Origin: Acanthornis magna
Taxonomy: Eukaryota > Chordata > Aves > Passeriformes > Acanthizidae
Length of the DNA stretch: 64,000 bases
Direction: 5' to 3'
Assembly (NCBI GenBank): GCA_036785705.1
Contig: JAWUZG010000332.1
Location: forward strand, 3,224,001 to 3,288,000
Part shown: one piece after another, positions 50,900 to 62,400 of the stretch
How the letters are laid out: each line of letters opens with the position of its first letter
Numbering within the stretch: the first letter of the stretch is position 1
The notes under the pieces: model-generated
What the model was told of the DNA's origin: nothing
Databases searched by the model: none
The model's input: only the letters and a program-made list of their open reading frames with translations
Program-made: the position numbers and the translations under genes

Positions 50900-51330
50900 T
50901 TTCATAGAATTTTGTAATCATGGAACGGTTTGGGTGGGAAGGAACCTTAAAACTCATCTCATTCCCAACACCTGCCATGGGCAGGGACAACCTTCCCTAT
51001 CCCAGGTTGCTCCAAGCCAACCTGGCCTTGGACACTTCCAAGTGATGGGGCAGCCATACCTTCCCTGCGCAACCTGTGCCAGGGCCTCGCTACTCTCACA
51101 GGGAAGAATTCTTTCTCAATATCCTGTCTAATTCTACCCTCTGGCAGTGGGAAGCCATTCCCCCTTATGCTGTCATTCCATCCTTTGTCCAAAGTCCTTC
51201 TCCAGCTCTCCTGGAGCCCCTTTAGGCTCTAAGGTCTCCCCTGAGCCTTCTCCACGTGAACACTCCCAGTTCTCCCAGCCTGTCTCCAGAGTGGAGGGGC
51301 TCCAGCTCCCAGAACATTTCTGTGGCCTCC
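50900..51330 (-). mobile_element. CR1 LINE 3' region
   Basis: An antisense CR1 3' end begins TTTCATAGAATTTTGTAATCA and continues through GGCAGGGACAACCTTCCC and TCTCCCAGCCTGTCTCCAGA. Confidence 0.85.
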
Positions 51331-51741
51331 TGTGGACACCTGCAACATCTGAGCTTGCCTGGGAACGGAGAGCCCAGTGCTGCCCAGTGCCACCCAGTGC
51401 CTCTGCACAGCCACCAAGAAGTGGCAGGACTGAAACTGCCCCCTTTGTCCTCCCTGACCTTCCTCTGGCCAATAATTTGCTTTTCCAAATTGTGTCTTGA
51501 TTGACATTCCCTCTGTCCTGTTTGCTGTTATTCCTTCAAGCAGACAGAACAGAAGTCACCATGACACTGGAAGGTTTTAGATGCATTAAAAACCCCAGCA
51601 AGGCACCTGCCTGGACCAGCACCATGGCACCTCCAACTGGGCTGGTGCTGACACCTGTGTGAAGCTTGGCTGGGCAGAGAAATCAACTCTACAGAAACCT
51701 ATGAACACTGCAGCCCTTGCTGAGATCAGGAGAACCAAGGA

Positions 51742-52215
51742 GTCATGGAATAACATGGATTGGAAGGGACCCACAAGGACCATCCAGTCCAACTCCTGGC
51801 TCTGCTCAGGGCACCCCAAGAACCCCACCCTGTGCCTGAGAGTGTTGGAGAACTCTGGAGTGTTGGAGCTCCTGGAGCTGTGGCAGCCTTGGGGCTGTGA
51901 CCATTCCCTGGGGAGCCTGTTCAGTGCCCCAGCACCCTCTGGGGGAAGAGCCTTCTCCTGATATCCAACCTAAGCCTCCCCTGACACAGCTCCAGCTGGG
52001 TTCTGTCCCTGGTCCCAGGGAGCAGAGATTGGATCTGTCCCTTGGGAGGAGCTGCAGCCCCTGAGAGGTCTGACCTCAGTCTCCTCTGCTCCAGCTGGAC
52101 AGGCCAAGTGCCCTCAGCCACCCCTCATGTGGCTCCTCTGAGCCCCTCTCCATCCCCATGTCCCTCCTTTGGACACTCCCTAACAGCTTTAGATCTTTCT
52201 CATATTGCAGTGGCC
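51742..52215 (-). mobile_element. CR1 LINE 3' region
   Basis: An antisense CR1 copy nearly identical to 43395-43880. Shared blocks include TTCAGTGCCCCAGCACCCTC, GGTCCCAGGGAGCAGAG and AGATCTTTCTCATATTG. Confidence 0.9.
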
Positions 52216-52827
52216 AGACCTGCCGCCAGACAGAGGCTGGACACATGAGGCATGCCCCCAACCAAAAGCCAGGCCAGGAGCATGGTGTTTTCCCTGGCAT
52301 CCCCTGGGTGAAGGGCTGTGAGCAGGCAGCAGCAGTGTGACAGAGCTGGCTCTGCTGCAGGATAGGCATGGCAGCAGCACTTCCTTCCTTTGATCCCTTT
52401 TTTTTTCCATTGCTGTGGGAAAGCAGGTAGAGCTGCTGGCTTCATCCGGAGGGCAGGCTGCCCAGTGACAGCTTTCACCAGGGATACCTGCAGGGATACC
52501 TGCAGGGATGGGGTTCCAGTGCCAGGCTGGTGTCAAAAGTGGCTTTGGTCCCTTGGCTAAAAGTGCTGCAGTTGGTGTTTTTAGTGCTGCAGCTGCACCA
52601 GCACTGTCCCTCAGAGGTCCCGTGTGACAGAGCTGCTTTATTGCCACAAAATAGCAAAAATAAAGTGCTCTGCAATATTCTGTGTGGCCTTGGGCTGTGT
52701 GAACCAGGCCAGACTCTCTGGTGCAGTGAGGAGCCACCGTGTGCTGGGGAAGATCTGGTGGCAGCAGGAAATCTGCTTCCTCCAGCTCCCAGGCACACAT
52801 CGTGTCTCACTCGCTGAGCCAAGCACT

Positions 52828-53010
52828 TTCACAGAATCACAGAATCATGGAATGTCCTGGGTTGGAAGGGACCCACAAGGATCATCAAAGTCCAGCTCCT
52901 GGCCCTGCACAGGACAGCCCCAAGAGTCCCACCATGTACCCGAGAACATTGTCCAAATGCTCCTTGAACAACCTTCTTGTCCAAACACTTTGCTGTGGGA
53001 CAAAGGAGGT
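52828..53010 (-). mobile_element. CR1 LINE 3' fragment
   Basis: An antisense CR1 3' end: CACAGAATCACAGAATCATGG, GGGTTGGAAGGGACCCACAA and GGATCATCAAAGTCCAGC. Confidence 0.85.
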
Positions 53011-55600
53011 GGCAGTCGGGGGGGGCAGGGAGGTGTCCTGGCCCGAGGATTTGGGAGTTTCTCCCTTGGCCTCCAGATTATGCAGGGCCCGGATCTTGGC
53101 TCACAAGGCCCACATGGGGACATAATGCCTTTCCAGGGATGTGCCCAGTTTTTGAGATCCTTTGCCTAGCCCTGAGCCCAGCCTGGACCCCTCAGCAATG
53201 AGGAGTTTAAAATCCTGGCAGCAGAATGGAGCATCCCTCCATCCCTGGATCTTGGGGCTGCTCTGAGTGCTACACATCCCTCACTCACTGAAGTTCTGCC
53301 TTCCTTTGGGGCACCAGAACCTTCTGCCTAAGAGAGTTTGAATTTAACAGATGTCAGTGGATCAATCTGTGATTTCTGCAGTCTATCAGCTGCCAGCACC
53401 TGCAGTGTCCTGTGGCACTGAGTCCCCAGTTACACATTGGGTGGAGAAACCATTTTTCCTCATTTTGGAGCTGTCAAAGGCTGGCATTGGAACAAGATGA
53501 GCTTCCAGGTCTCTTCAAACCCAAACCATTCCATGATTCCATGACTGGGGTGGTACTGCTGGGCAGAGCACCTTTGGGACAGGAGCTGCTCCTGGACCTT
53601 TTTTCTGGGAGTTTTTTTTTTCCCTTTGAAGCTTGCCCACCACTGGGTGCTCAATATTGGAGGCTTTTTGTTTTCCAATTCTGTCTTTTCTCCTTTAGAG
53701 TGACCTTATTTCACCTTCTAACAAAGGCCTCATAAAAGGCCTTATTCCAAAGCCTGGAATAAATAGATTTAGCCAGCTCGGCTGGGAAGTTTGTATTCCT
53801 TTAAATTCTTGTGTCTTTCTGTAAGCCCTTCAGGAGTTTTTTTCCCTAATACAGCACTGCAACTTGACCCTGTGGAGCAGAGCCGATCAGAGGGAGATGG
53901 TGAAGGAAAGGCACATGAAGACAGGAGTCACCTGAGGACAAGGCAGGACCCAGAGAACTCCTCCACGATGCTCTCCTGTTTGGGAGCAGGAAATGTTGGC
54001 ATGGGATGGTGTTGGCAGCTGCAGACAGCAGATCCCTCAGTACCTCCCTTAGGAACAGGAGCTCAGAGCACAGCAGCGTCCCCAGGATGGAGGACGGCCA
54101 TACCCACAGGGTTTGCAGGACCAGCTCTGGCCCTGGGAGATGGAAGCTGCAGGTGGAATCTCCTCAAATGCCATAAGGAGGTATGTGAAAATCTGTGTCT
54201 GCCCCTGGATCCCTGAAGTGTCCAAGGCCCGGCTGGACACGACTTGGAGCAACCTGGGATTAGTGGAAGGTGTCCCTGCTCACGGCAGGGGTGGAACTGG
54301 TTGATCTTCAGGATCTCTTCCAACCCAAGCCAGTCTGTGAGTCTAAGACTCTATGAAATGTCATTCCTGGATGTCACGGGTCTTACCTTGTGAAAAACCA
54401 TTATGAAAATGAGTTTCCTACTTCCATTTCTTATCTCATGGAGCAGTTTGCATCCAGCTGGCAGCAAACAGCAGATCATCATTATCCCTGGTACTAGGAC
54501 CACAACAAAACCATTTTTCTATCTCTTTCTGGGGATGAAATCCAACACTCTTCCTGCAAATACTAGAGAAAGGTTACTTTAATCTTGGCTGATGTAAAGT
54601 CCTTAGAGCTGTGACTTGAGGGCACTTGGAAAATTGCCCCAGAAAGTGGAGAAAGTTGCTTCCAGAGATATTCACGAGGAGTGGGCAGCCTTTTGTGCCC
54701 TGGAATACAGATCCAGCAATGATGTTTGCCCTGGTAAGGTTTGAGCGAGGGGCTGCCCTGCCCGCAGGTACCACAGGAGCATCTGCTAGAGAAAAGGAAT
54801 CTGTGATATCACTTCCAGTGATTGGGATCAGGCTGCCCGATTGGGATCAGACATTGGCTGGGCCATACAAAAGGAAAGCAGAAAACGCTGGAAGTGGTTT
54901 TGCCCCAACCCAGCATTGGCCTTAAGAGCCAGGACTACTTGGGATTAGTGTTTGAACCTTTCCAGTGATGAAGGGACATTGGATCAATGTCCGGTGCACG
55001 GTTGTCTGGAATTTGGCAATCAAGGGGTGCCCAAAAAGGAACAGGAAAGAAAGAAAAGTGCAAAAAGCCATAAAATGAACAAAAGTTGAAAAAAAACCAA
55101 ACCAAACCAAAAAACCTCAAGTTGAAGAAAACCCAAAACAACAAAAAAATCCCACCCAGAAAGCCATTTTTATGAATTTGTGGTTTATTTTCTCTGTAAC
55201 AAAGGTGGGGGAGGGACAAGAAATTAATTCAAAACACACCCTCGTGCTACAGCCTCCAGAAATGCTGGACACTTGCAGAAGGCTGGCAGCAAAGTCAGCC
55301 AGAAAACAGCCCAGCATGGCCCAGAAACAGCACCTGGGACCCTCAACCCCACATGGGGACAGGAGCAGGAAGACGGGGCAGGAACACGGTGTCACCAGCG
55401 GTGCTTTCAGTGCCATTTAACGTCAAGTGTGCTCCCAGGGTCAGGAGCAGACACCACCGAAGGCACATAGGCTGGATCAGCACAAGCCAGTTACCCCGGC
55501 GGTAACATCACTAAAGTGCTCCAGGAGGGCTCTGCCTGTCCCGAGTGCGCTCCCGGCCTGCCCGGGACAGGGCCTCGGGGCCTCCGCGCTGGGACCGGGC
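53011..55600. other. STING1-UBE2D2 intergenic region
   Basis: No gene was recognised. It holds one sense CR1 fragment (54140-54360), an isolated AATAAA near 53758 and an A-rich (AAAAC)-type tract at about 55085-55155. Confidence 0.4.
54140..54360 (+). mobile_element. CR1 LINE 3' fragment, sense
   Basis: Sense CR1 3' end: CTGCCCCTGGATCCCTGAAG, GGTGTCCCTGCTCACGGCAG and the terminal CTAAGACTCTATGAAATG. Confidence 0.85.
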
Positions 55601-55684
55601 AGCACCTCGCGGAGCGGCAAGTGCGGCAGCTCCACAAGGGCCTGGAGGCGGAGAAATCCCGCCGAGGCCGCCGCTGGCGGGATC

Positions 55685-55799
55685 TCAGGCCCGTCCTGTC
55701 CCCTCAGGCCCGTCCTGTCCCCTCAGGCCCGTCCTGTCCCCTCAGGCCCGTCCTGTCCCCTCAGGCCCGTCCTGTCCCCTCAGGCCCATCCTGTCCCCA
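55685..55799. repeat. 19-bp tandem repeat upstream of UBE2D2
   Basis: Six near-perfect copies of CAGGCCCGTCCTGTCCCCT run head to tail, the last with one change (CCCATCC). They lie at the upstream edge of the UBE2D2 CpG island. Confidence 0.95.
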
Positions 55800-56453
55800 C
55801 GGCCTCCGGCCCGGCTCGGCCCGGCCGGGACTTCTTCCCGTCCCGTCTTCTCGCGAGAGAACGCGCCGTGGCGTCACGGGCCGCGGCGGCCGCCTCTCGC
55901 GCGCGCGCGCTCTCACGCCGCCGCCGTATCCTTCCGCGCGCTCCCCCTCCCCCTTCTGGAGAGTTCTGCACGGCGGCTCAGCACGACAAATAGTCCCCGC
56001 AACTCCCTATCCCCTTGCCCCTCCCGCTTCTCCTCCTCCTCCCGCTGCTCCCTCCCCGGCCTCTCCCTTCCCTCCCCTCCCCGCCACGGCGGTGCCTCCG
56101 CCCCGGGAACCGGAGCGGTGCCCGAGGGCAGCGGCAGCGGCGGCGTGGCGGAGTGATCCGCGGCGGGCGGCGCGGAGGCAGCGCATAAAGCGGCGGCGGC
56201 GGAGGGAGCGGAGGAGCTGCGGCAGTGCTGAGCCCGCTGCCGCCACCGCCCGCCACCGGCCAGGCTCCGGCCCCGCCGCCCCGGGGGGCCCCGGTCCCCT
56301 CCCGCCCCTCCACTCGCTCCGTCCCTCCCCGTCCCCTCCCCGCGCAGCCGCCACCTCCGCGCTCCTCCTCCTCCCCCCCTCCCTTCGCAAATAGTCCCGC
56401 GGGCCGCCCCCTCCCTCCGCCCGCGCCCCTCCTGCCGCCGCCTCGCGCACACA
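55800..56453 (+). promoter_or_regulatory. UBE2D2: UBE2D2 CpG-island promoter and 5' UTR
   Basis: This segment is extremely CpG-rich. It contains the palindrome TCTCGCGAGA at 55849-55858, the motif bound by BANP at CpG-island promoters, and a (GC)n run at 55897-55909. Pyrimidine-rich and GGC-repeat sequence extends to the ATG. The transcription start cannot be fixed from sequence. Confidence 0.6.
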
Positions 56454-56477
56454 ATGGCGCTGAAGAGAATCCACAAG
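56454..56477 (+). CDS. UBE2D2: Ubiquitin-conjugating enzyme E2 D2, first coding exon (partial gene)
   Basis: UBE2D2 (UbcH5b) is a cytosolic E2 that passes ubiquitin to many RING and HECT E3 ligases. Only the first coding exon is in the window: MALKRIHK followed by a GTAAGG donor. In the UBE2D family this octapeptide with H7 separates D2 from D1 (MALKRIQK) and D3 (MALKRINK). The context supports D2, since in mammals UBE2D2 lies divergently next to STING1. The CpG-island promoter and long first intron also fit. The remaining exons lie beyond the right edge. Confidence 0.9.
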
Positions 56478-59400
56478 GTAAGGGCCGAACCGGCCCGGCC
56501 CCGCACGGCCCCGCTCCCCCCGGCCCGCTCGCCTTATATAACCCGGCACGGCCCCGGGCCTGCAGTGGGGGGGGGCGGGCAGGCCGGGCCGGGCCCGCCC
56601 GGGTTCCCCCCCGCGGGGCTCGGGCCGGGCGGCAGCGCAGGGGCCGCTCCCGGGGGCCGCGGCCGCTTTGTTCGAGGGGGGCCAGGCCGGGCCTGCCCGC
56701 GGGGCTGCACCGCGGCTGGGCCCCTCCGGAGCAACGTGGCCCCCGGGGCCGGGCCGGGGCCGCGAGGGGGCGCCGGCGGCGGGGCCGGGCCGGGGGTGGC
56801 GGCGGCCCCGGCAGCTGCTGCGCCTCCGCGGGGGCTCGGCCCGGCCGGGGGAAGGCGCCCCGAGGAGCGGAGCGTGGCCCGCGCTGGAAGTTCCGGCGTG
56901 GCCCGTCCCGGTGCCCCGTGTCCAAGGGCTCCTCTGCCTCCTCCAGCAGCGACAAGGATCGCGGTGTCGGGCAGCGGAGCGCTGAGCACAGTAAACCTGT
57001 CACACAGTAGTGTGGTTTGCTCTTTTAATGCAGCCAGCGCTGTTCTGCTGCCTGAGTCATCCCGCAGGCTCGTAGGGAAACCTGCGAGCTTGCCTTCTCC
57101 TGGAGCCGGAGCTACGTCGTGCTCCGTGTCCTGGCCTTTTGGAAAAACACTGCTGCTCCATCCGCTGCCGTCTTAGGACAGTGTTTGCTTGATCATCAGT
57201 GTCTTTTACCAGGAAAAAAAACCCTCGACGATAATTGAAGTCCACTTGTATTACCTTGGTGACTCAGGCAGGGAATTTGTATTCTCTTCCCTGCGAACTG
57301 TGTAGCTGTCAGTTTGGAGTCTGTACAAGGTTCAGGTGTAGAAAACAACCTTCCCATAGTGTTTCTGCTCTTTATCACTATGTAAATTATTTTTTGTCTA
57401 GAACCAGCTGCAAACCCACTACCTCACAGCTCAGTCTGTAGCCCCGTTTGGTTTTATGTATAGTGTCGGGTCTATGTTAACATCTCTGCTTTGGTTGTAG
57501 GTTACCTTGGAGGCTTTGTGAAGCTTCATGTGTCCTACTGATCAGGTTAAAGCTCAGGTGGAGAAGAAAATGTAAGAGAGTTTGAAGCCTTGCTTATGCT
57601 TGTGGAATAGGTAGCACTGGGAAGGGAGGCATTTGGAGTATGATTTTAGACTGTTGGATTTTCCAGCTGCGGATCCGGTAGTGAGTTACATAAGGAAGTT
57701 GTGTTCCAGCTGAGTCTTACTACTCTGCAGTGTTCTGTCCCTTATTTTCGTGATCCTCGGGGCGTTGTGAGGACTGTTCTCCAGTGTTTGTGGGCTCACA
57801 GGTGTTTTGGAAGAGCTCTTGCTCCTTTGCAGTGGGTTGATAGACCTTGGAGACACAGCAGTGGATGCCGAATGGGGTAAATGTGGCTGTGGGGGCTGGG
57901 GCACGCACAGGCAGTGCGGGGCTGTTGTGGGGAGGGTGAATCTTGTGTCAGGAAACTCAGGAAAGCTGCTTCGTTGTAGTTCAGTGTGTGCCGAGGGTCA
58001 GGAATCAACACTCTGAGAGGACTTGTATTTCCAGGCTGGTTTGTGATGGGAGAAAAGCTGGATGTGTGGAGTCTTTGTTAATGTTGGGTACTTGTGGACT
58101 GACTCTTCATTCTGCTTTCCAAGAATAAAGAATCTCGAGAGATAATGGGGATTGTGTAGGGTATGAGAGTCTTCAAAGCCTTGCGAAGTAGCAAGAGGAC
58201 CACCAAAGCAGTTTTGTGTGAGCTCTGCAAAGCACCAAGAGTTTCAGTGGAGTGAGTGTGGTGGCTGTGGAGGAGAGGGAGGTGATGGGGCTGGAAGGCA
58301 GCATTTCCACAAAACAGTGTATGGGGAGGGAAATCTGCCTGTTGCAGCAGCCCAGATGCTTTGAAAGTTGGATGGGAGTGAAGCTACAGGCTGGAAGGAG
58401 CACTCTGAGTTGCTGTGGGTGTTTCAGTGTAACTGCTTCAGTAATCATGGCTGGCTGTTTATGCTCTGGCTATTTTAAACCTCGTGGAGAGCACTCCTAT
58501 CATCATCTCAGGGTTGTTCTGGTCTTTGGGAGTGTGGGGTGGCTGTCCCTGTCAGGATAATGAGGGGACAGCCAGTTTCTGACCTTTGCTGCTGCAGCTT
58601 GTGGCTGGAGCAGAAGCCTGCAGAATGTGGATTGAGTAGGAATAATCCCAGTGGACTCGAGCACAGAGACATGATGGGAGGGAAAACTGCTGCTTTGGCT
58701 TTTTTTTGAGGGTGGTATCAGTCATGGTATATCAGTGTGCAGGGCTCAGTCTGGCCACTGGCTCTTGCTCTTGGCAGTTTGGGTTTTTACTGAACCACAA
58801 AGGCTTTCTATGAGGTTTTTGTCAAAATTTTTGTGTCCTCAGATAACGCAGGGCTGAGAATTTGGGCAGAAGAAAATCCCGAGGGTGAAGGTTTGATACA
58901 GTGTTACCTGAAATGGCCTCTTGCATGTTGAACTCGGCTGGGCTGAAGAGGGGCAGAACAAGCAGGGAGCAGTGTTGTTGCTGGTGTGTGAGGCAGCACA
59001 GGAAGCTGCAGGGTCCGTCCCAGCGTGTCACTGGTGGCACAGTTGCTCTTGGGATTGTGCAGAGGCTCGAGCTGGGGTAACATGTGTGCACGCAGCAGCA
59101 GCTGTTCTCTCAGCAGATGCTCCAAAAGAGCTCAGGCTGGGTGAGACCTGCTCTCAGATTACTGCTTGTGTTACCACAGTATTTCGGGCAGTGTGGCTCC
59201 ACACTGGTTCTTGTTTAGGTGCTTTGATTGGATCATGGATCTGAAACTTGAAATCTTTTCTTGTGAGAAGTCTTTGGGGTGTAAGCAATGCTGCCAGGCA
59301 GAGTCCTTGGGGGTAACACTGAAGTATAGCAATTGAATTGTTATTTTTGTATATATGTAAAAATTATTTATTTTATCCTGAATGTATTTTGTAATAAAAG

Positions 59401-62400
59401 CAGTGTAAAGCAATCTAAGGGCAGGATGGGATGGATATACAGGAGGGTCAGAGTCAATGCCTTCCATTTTAAGGTTTAAGCTGAAGCCCTTTGGATTCAG
59501 CCACATCCCCATCTGTGTTGCTTACCTTCAGGGAATGCAATACCTATAACTGGATAACTAGGGCACCGCTTGGAGTTCTTTGAATGGGAGAGCAAGGAAA
59601 AGGTTAGCTCATTGTCTTTCATGGGTTCCCCTGTGTGATCGGCGGGTGAGGGGGAAGGGAAAGCAGCAGCTGTGCTTGAACCCTGCTCAAGTAAAACACT
59701 TTCTGTAGCAGAGGAATTGTGGATTACCACTGCTTATAATGCATAGGCCCAAACTCCAGGTAACTAAACTCTGAATTCCCTCCTGTGGTTCCTGTTTAGC
59801 TGTGGAAGAGGGTGGTAGTACTTGCTGTAGTCCTGGAGTCCAGAGCCACCTGACCTCTGGAGATGCTTAGGCATCACTTCTGCCAAAAGGCGCGGTGCCT
59901 GTGGGTGAGATGTGTGAGGACAATGGTGCAAACCAGCATTGGTGGTCAGAGCTGTAGTTGTGCTACCTGTGCTGAGCCAACCTGGTGTTATTTCTGTGCT
60001 GCCAGTTCTGTACAGCAGCCAGTGAGAGCAACTGGGTTCTTCCGCTGGGCCTCTCGCTGCGTGCGTGGAGCTGCCAGCGCAGCCCATCTGTGTTGGAGAG
60101 CTTGTGTACAGAGAATGCTGCTGAAGCTTCTGTTAGCTAGAGAGGTGTTTTGATACTCAGACACTACACCAGGAGGAAGTTACATATTGCTTTGGTCTTC
60201 TTCCTGTTCAGGCTTTGGGAAAAAAAATAAAAAGGAAAGGTGACAGTTACATCAGAGCTTGTTTATAACATGTACCTTGGTTATTGCTGTGTTTCGTGAC
60301 TTCTCATGCTGCTCACTTACCTTCTGACTTTTGCAGAGTCTTGTGGGGAGTCAAAATTGGGTGATCTGAGTGACTTCAAGTATTGCAAAAGGAGTTTTTG
60401 TTAAAAGGAAAAGATTAAAATGCTTCTGTTAATTGTGCTGACAGCATTAAGTGGCAGATACTCTGCAATGATGGTCCTGTGGGCAGGAGAACACCTATAG
60501 ATGCTGTAAGGAACCGGTAGTCTGACCTTGGTGCACTTGGCAGTGTGTGATGCTGCCTGGTGCTGCTGGGCAAATGGAGAGCAGAGCTGAGGGAAATGCC
60601 TGCTGGATAGAGGCTCTGGCACCTGGCAGGGAGATGCTGCTGGCCCAGGGAAGATGCACAGGCTCTTCCCACCCTCCTGCCCTGCTGGCCCTGCACAGGG
60701 AGCTGGCAGCTCCTCTGTGCCGGGGTCCTGAGGTGAGGCAGGGTGTGATCAATTCGACTTTGGCCCTCATTCCTCGTTGCTTGGCTTTACTCTGTTGGGA
60801 GCTGGGAACAATTCATGGCTAAGTGGCTATGAGTTCCTTTTTGGTTACATAAGTCAGGATTTTGTAACATCTCCCTGCACTGCCTGTTGCTGAAGGGTTC
60901 AGGGACTTCAGGCAAGTAAACTTGCTAAAGGCAGATGAAAAGCTTATTTCACTTAGAGCACCAACCTGAGGCAGAAATTAGGTTTATAATCAATCTAATG
61001 TGGTCTCTGAGTAAAGTACAGTGTGAAAGCAGCTCAAACTGGAGCAGGGTGGAAAGCCCATGGAGTTCAAGCTAAGAGGACTTTGGATAATCTAGAGGGA
61101 TACATATAGTGTGGTGGAGTGGATTTGAGGATCTCTGCTGTGTACCAAGGCTTAGTAAAATTACTGGAGCTGACTGTTAAACCCTTCTGGCTTTTTACTT
61201 GCCTGATTGGCTTCTTGATGTTGCCAGTTATGTTGGTTATTCTTACTGAAGGCTGTATTAGCATTAACTTAATCCTTAAAACTAGTTTTATCTTTTGGCC
61301 AGAGCAGGTTTTACCAGGAATGTGTTAGACTGGGGAGGGATTTGTTGTCTGTGGGAATAAATTGGAACTTCTCTAGCAAATGTCTTTGAAGTTGACAATT
61401 ATAACTTGAAACATGTGCAGGGTTAAACTTATAAGACTTAAACCATTTGTGTTTGATAGTTTTTTGAAAGCATCTTGTGCAGTTTTTGGACTCCTGGATT
61501 AAGGTATGTTTTAAAGGCAATGTACCAGCACCTGGGAAATAGAACAGGGATGATGTAGGTAGGGATGATGGTAGGGATAGGGGTAGAGTGGGGCTGAGCA
61601 AGGCTGGTGGCACTGGTTTACCTGTGAGCCTCGAGGCCTTGCTGGCAGCTGGTGCCTTTCATGACTTGGGAGGCACAGCTGGGGGAATCTGTGGTATAAG
61701 CACATTCCATCTTCCTTAAAATGCTTTCTTGGAACCCCTGAGTAGGGATTGGTTTGTTGGGAACTTAAGAGCACAGTTAAATCTGGGTTTAGAGCCTAAA
61801 TGTGAGTTTCTTGTGAGATTTTTGTAGCTTTTGGGGTATCTCCTTTGTGGATTTAATGGTAGTAGTTTCATTCAACTTGGCCTTTGGGCAGGGCACCTTG
61901 AACCTTGCTTTGTGTTGTTCTTCCACTTCCTCATTTTTGCTAAAGGACTCATTAACAATTGTGAGATGGGTCAGGTTAATGGTAGGATCCACAGCAGTGG
62001 GCCCAGCCCCAGGGGTGTTTTGCTGTAGGGGAGATGGCAGAAACTTTAAATTCTGTAGGATGCCTTCAGCTGGAAAGCCAGCTCAGGGTGAGGCAGCCCC
62101 GGGAGCTGAGTAACTCAAACTGGAACTTGATCTAAAGGCTGCTTGTAAATTCCTGAAGCAAAACCTGCATGTGCTTAAGGATCAAAAACTGTCTGGAGTG
62201 GAAACTGCTATGGCTTTCTTCAGGTTTTGGCTAATATAGTGGTCAAGATCAGGCCTGATAATGGACCAGCAAGACTTGCTGAATCACAGGGAAAAACAGT
62301 GGGCCTTGCAACTTGGGATCCAATACGTTCAGGTTTGTAGGTGATACCAAACTGTAACTGAATCCTCCATGTGTTATGAGTTCCAGTTTTATGGGAACTC

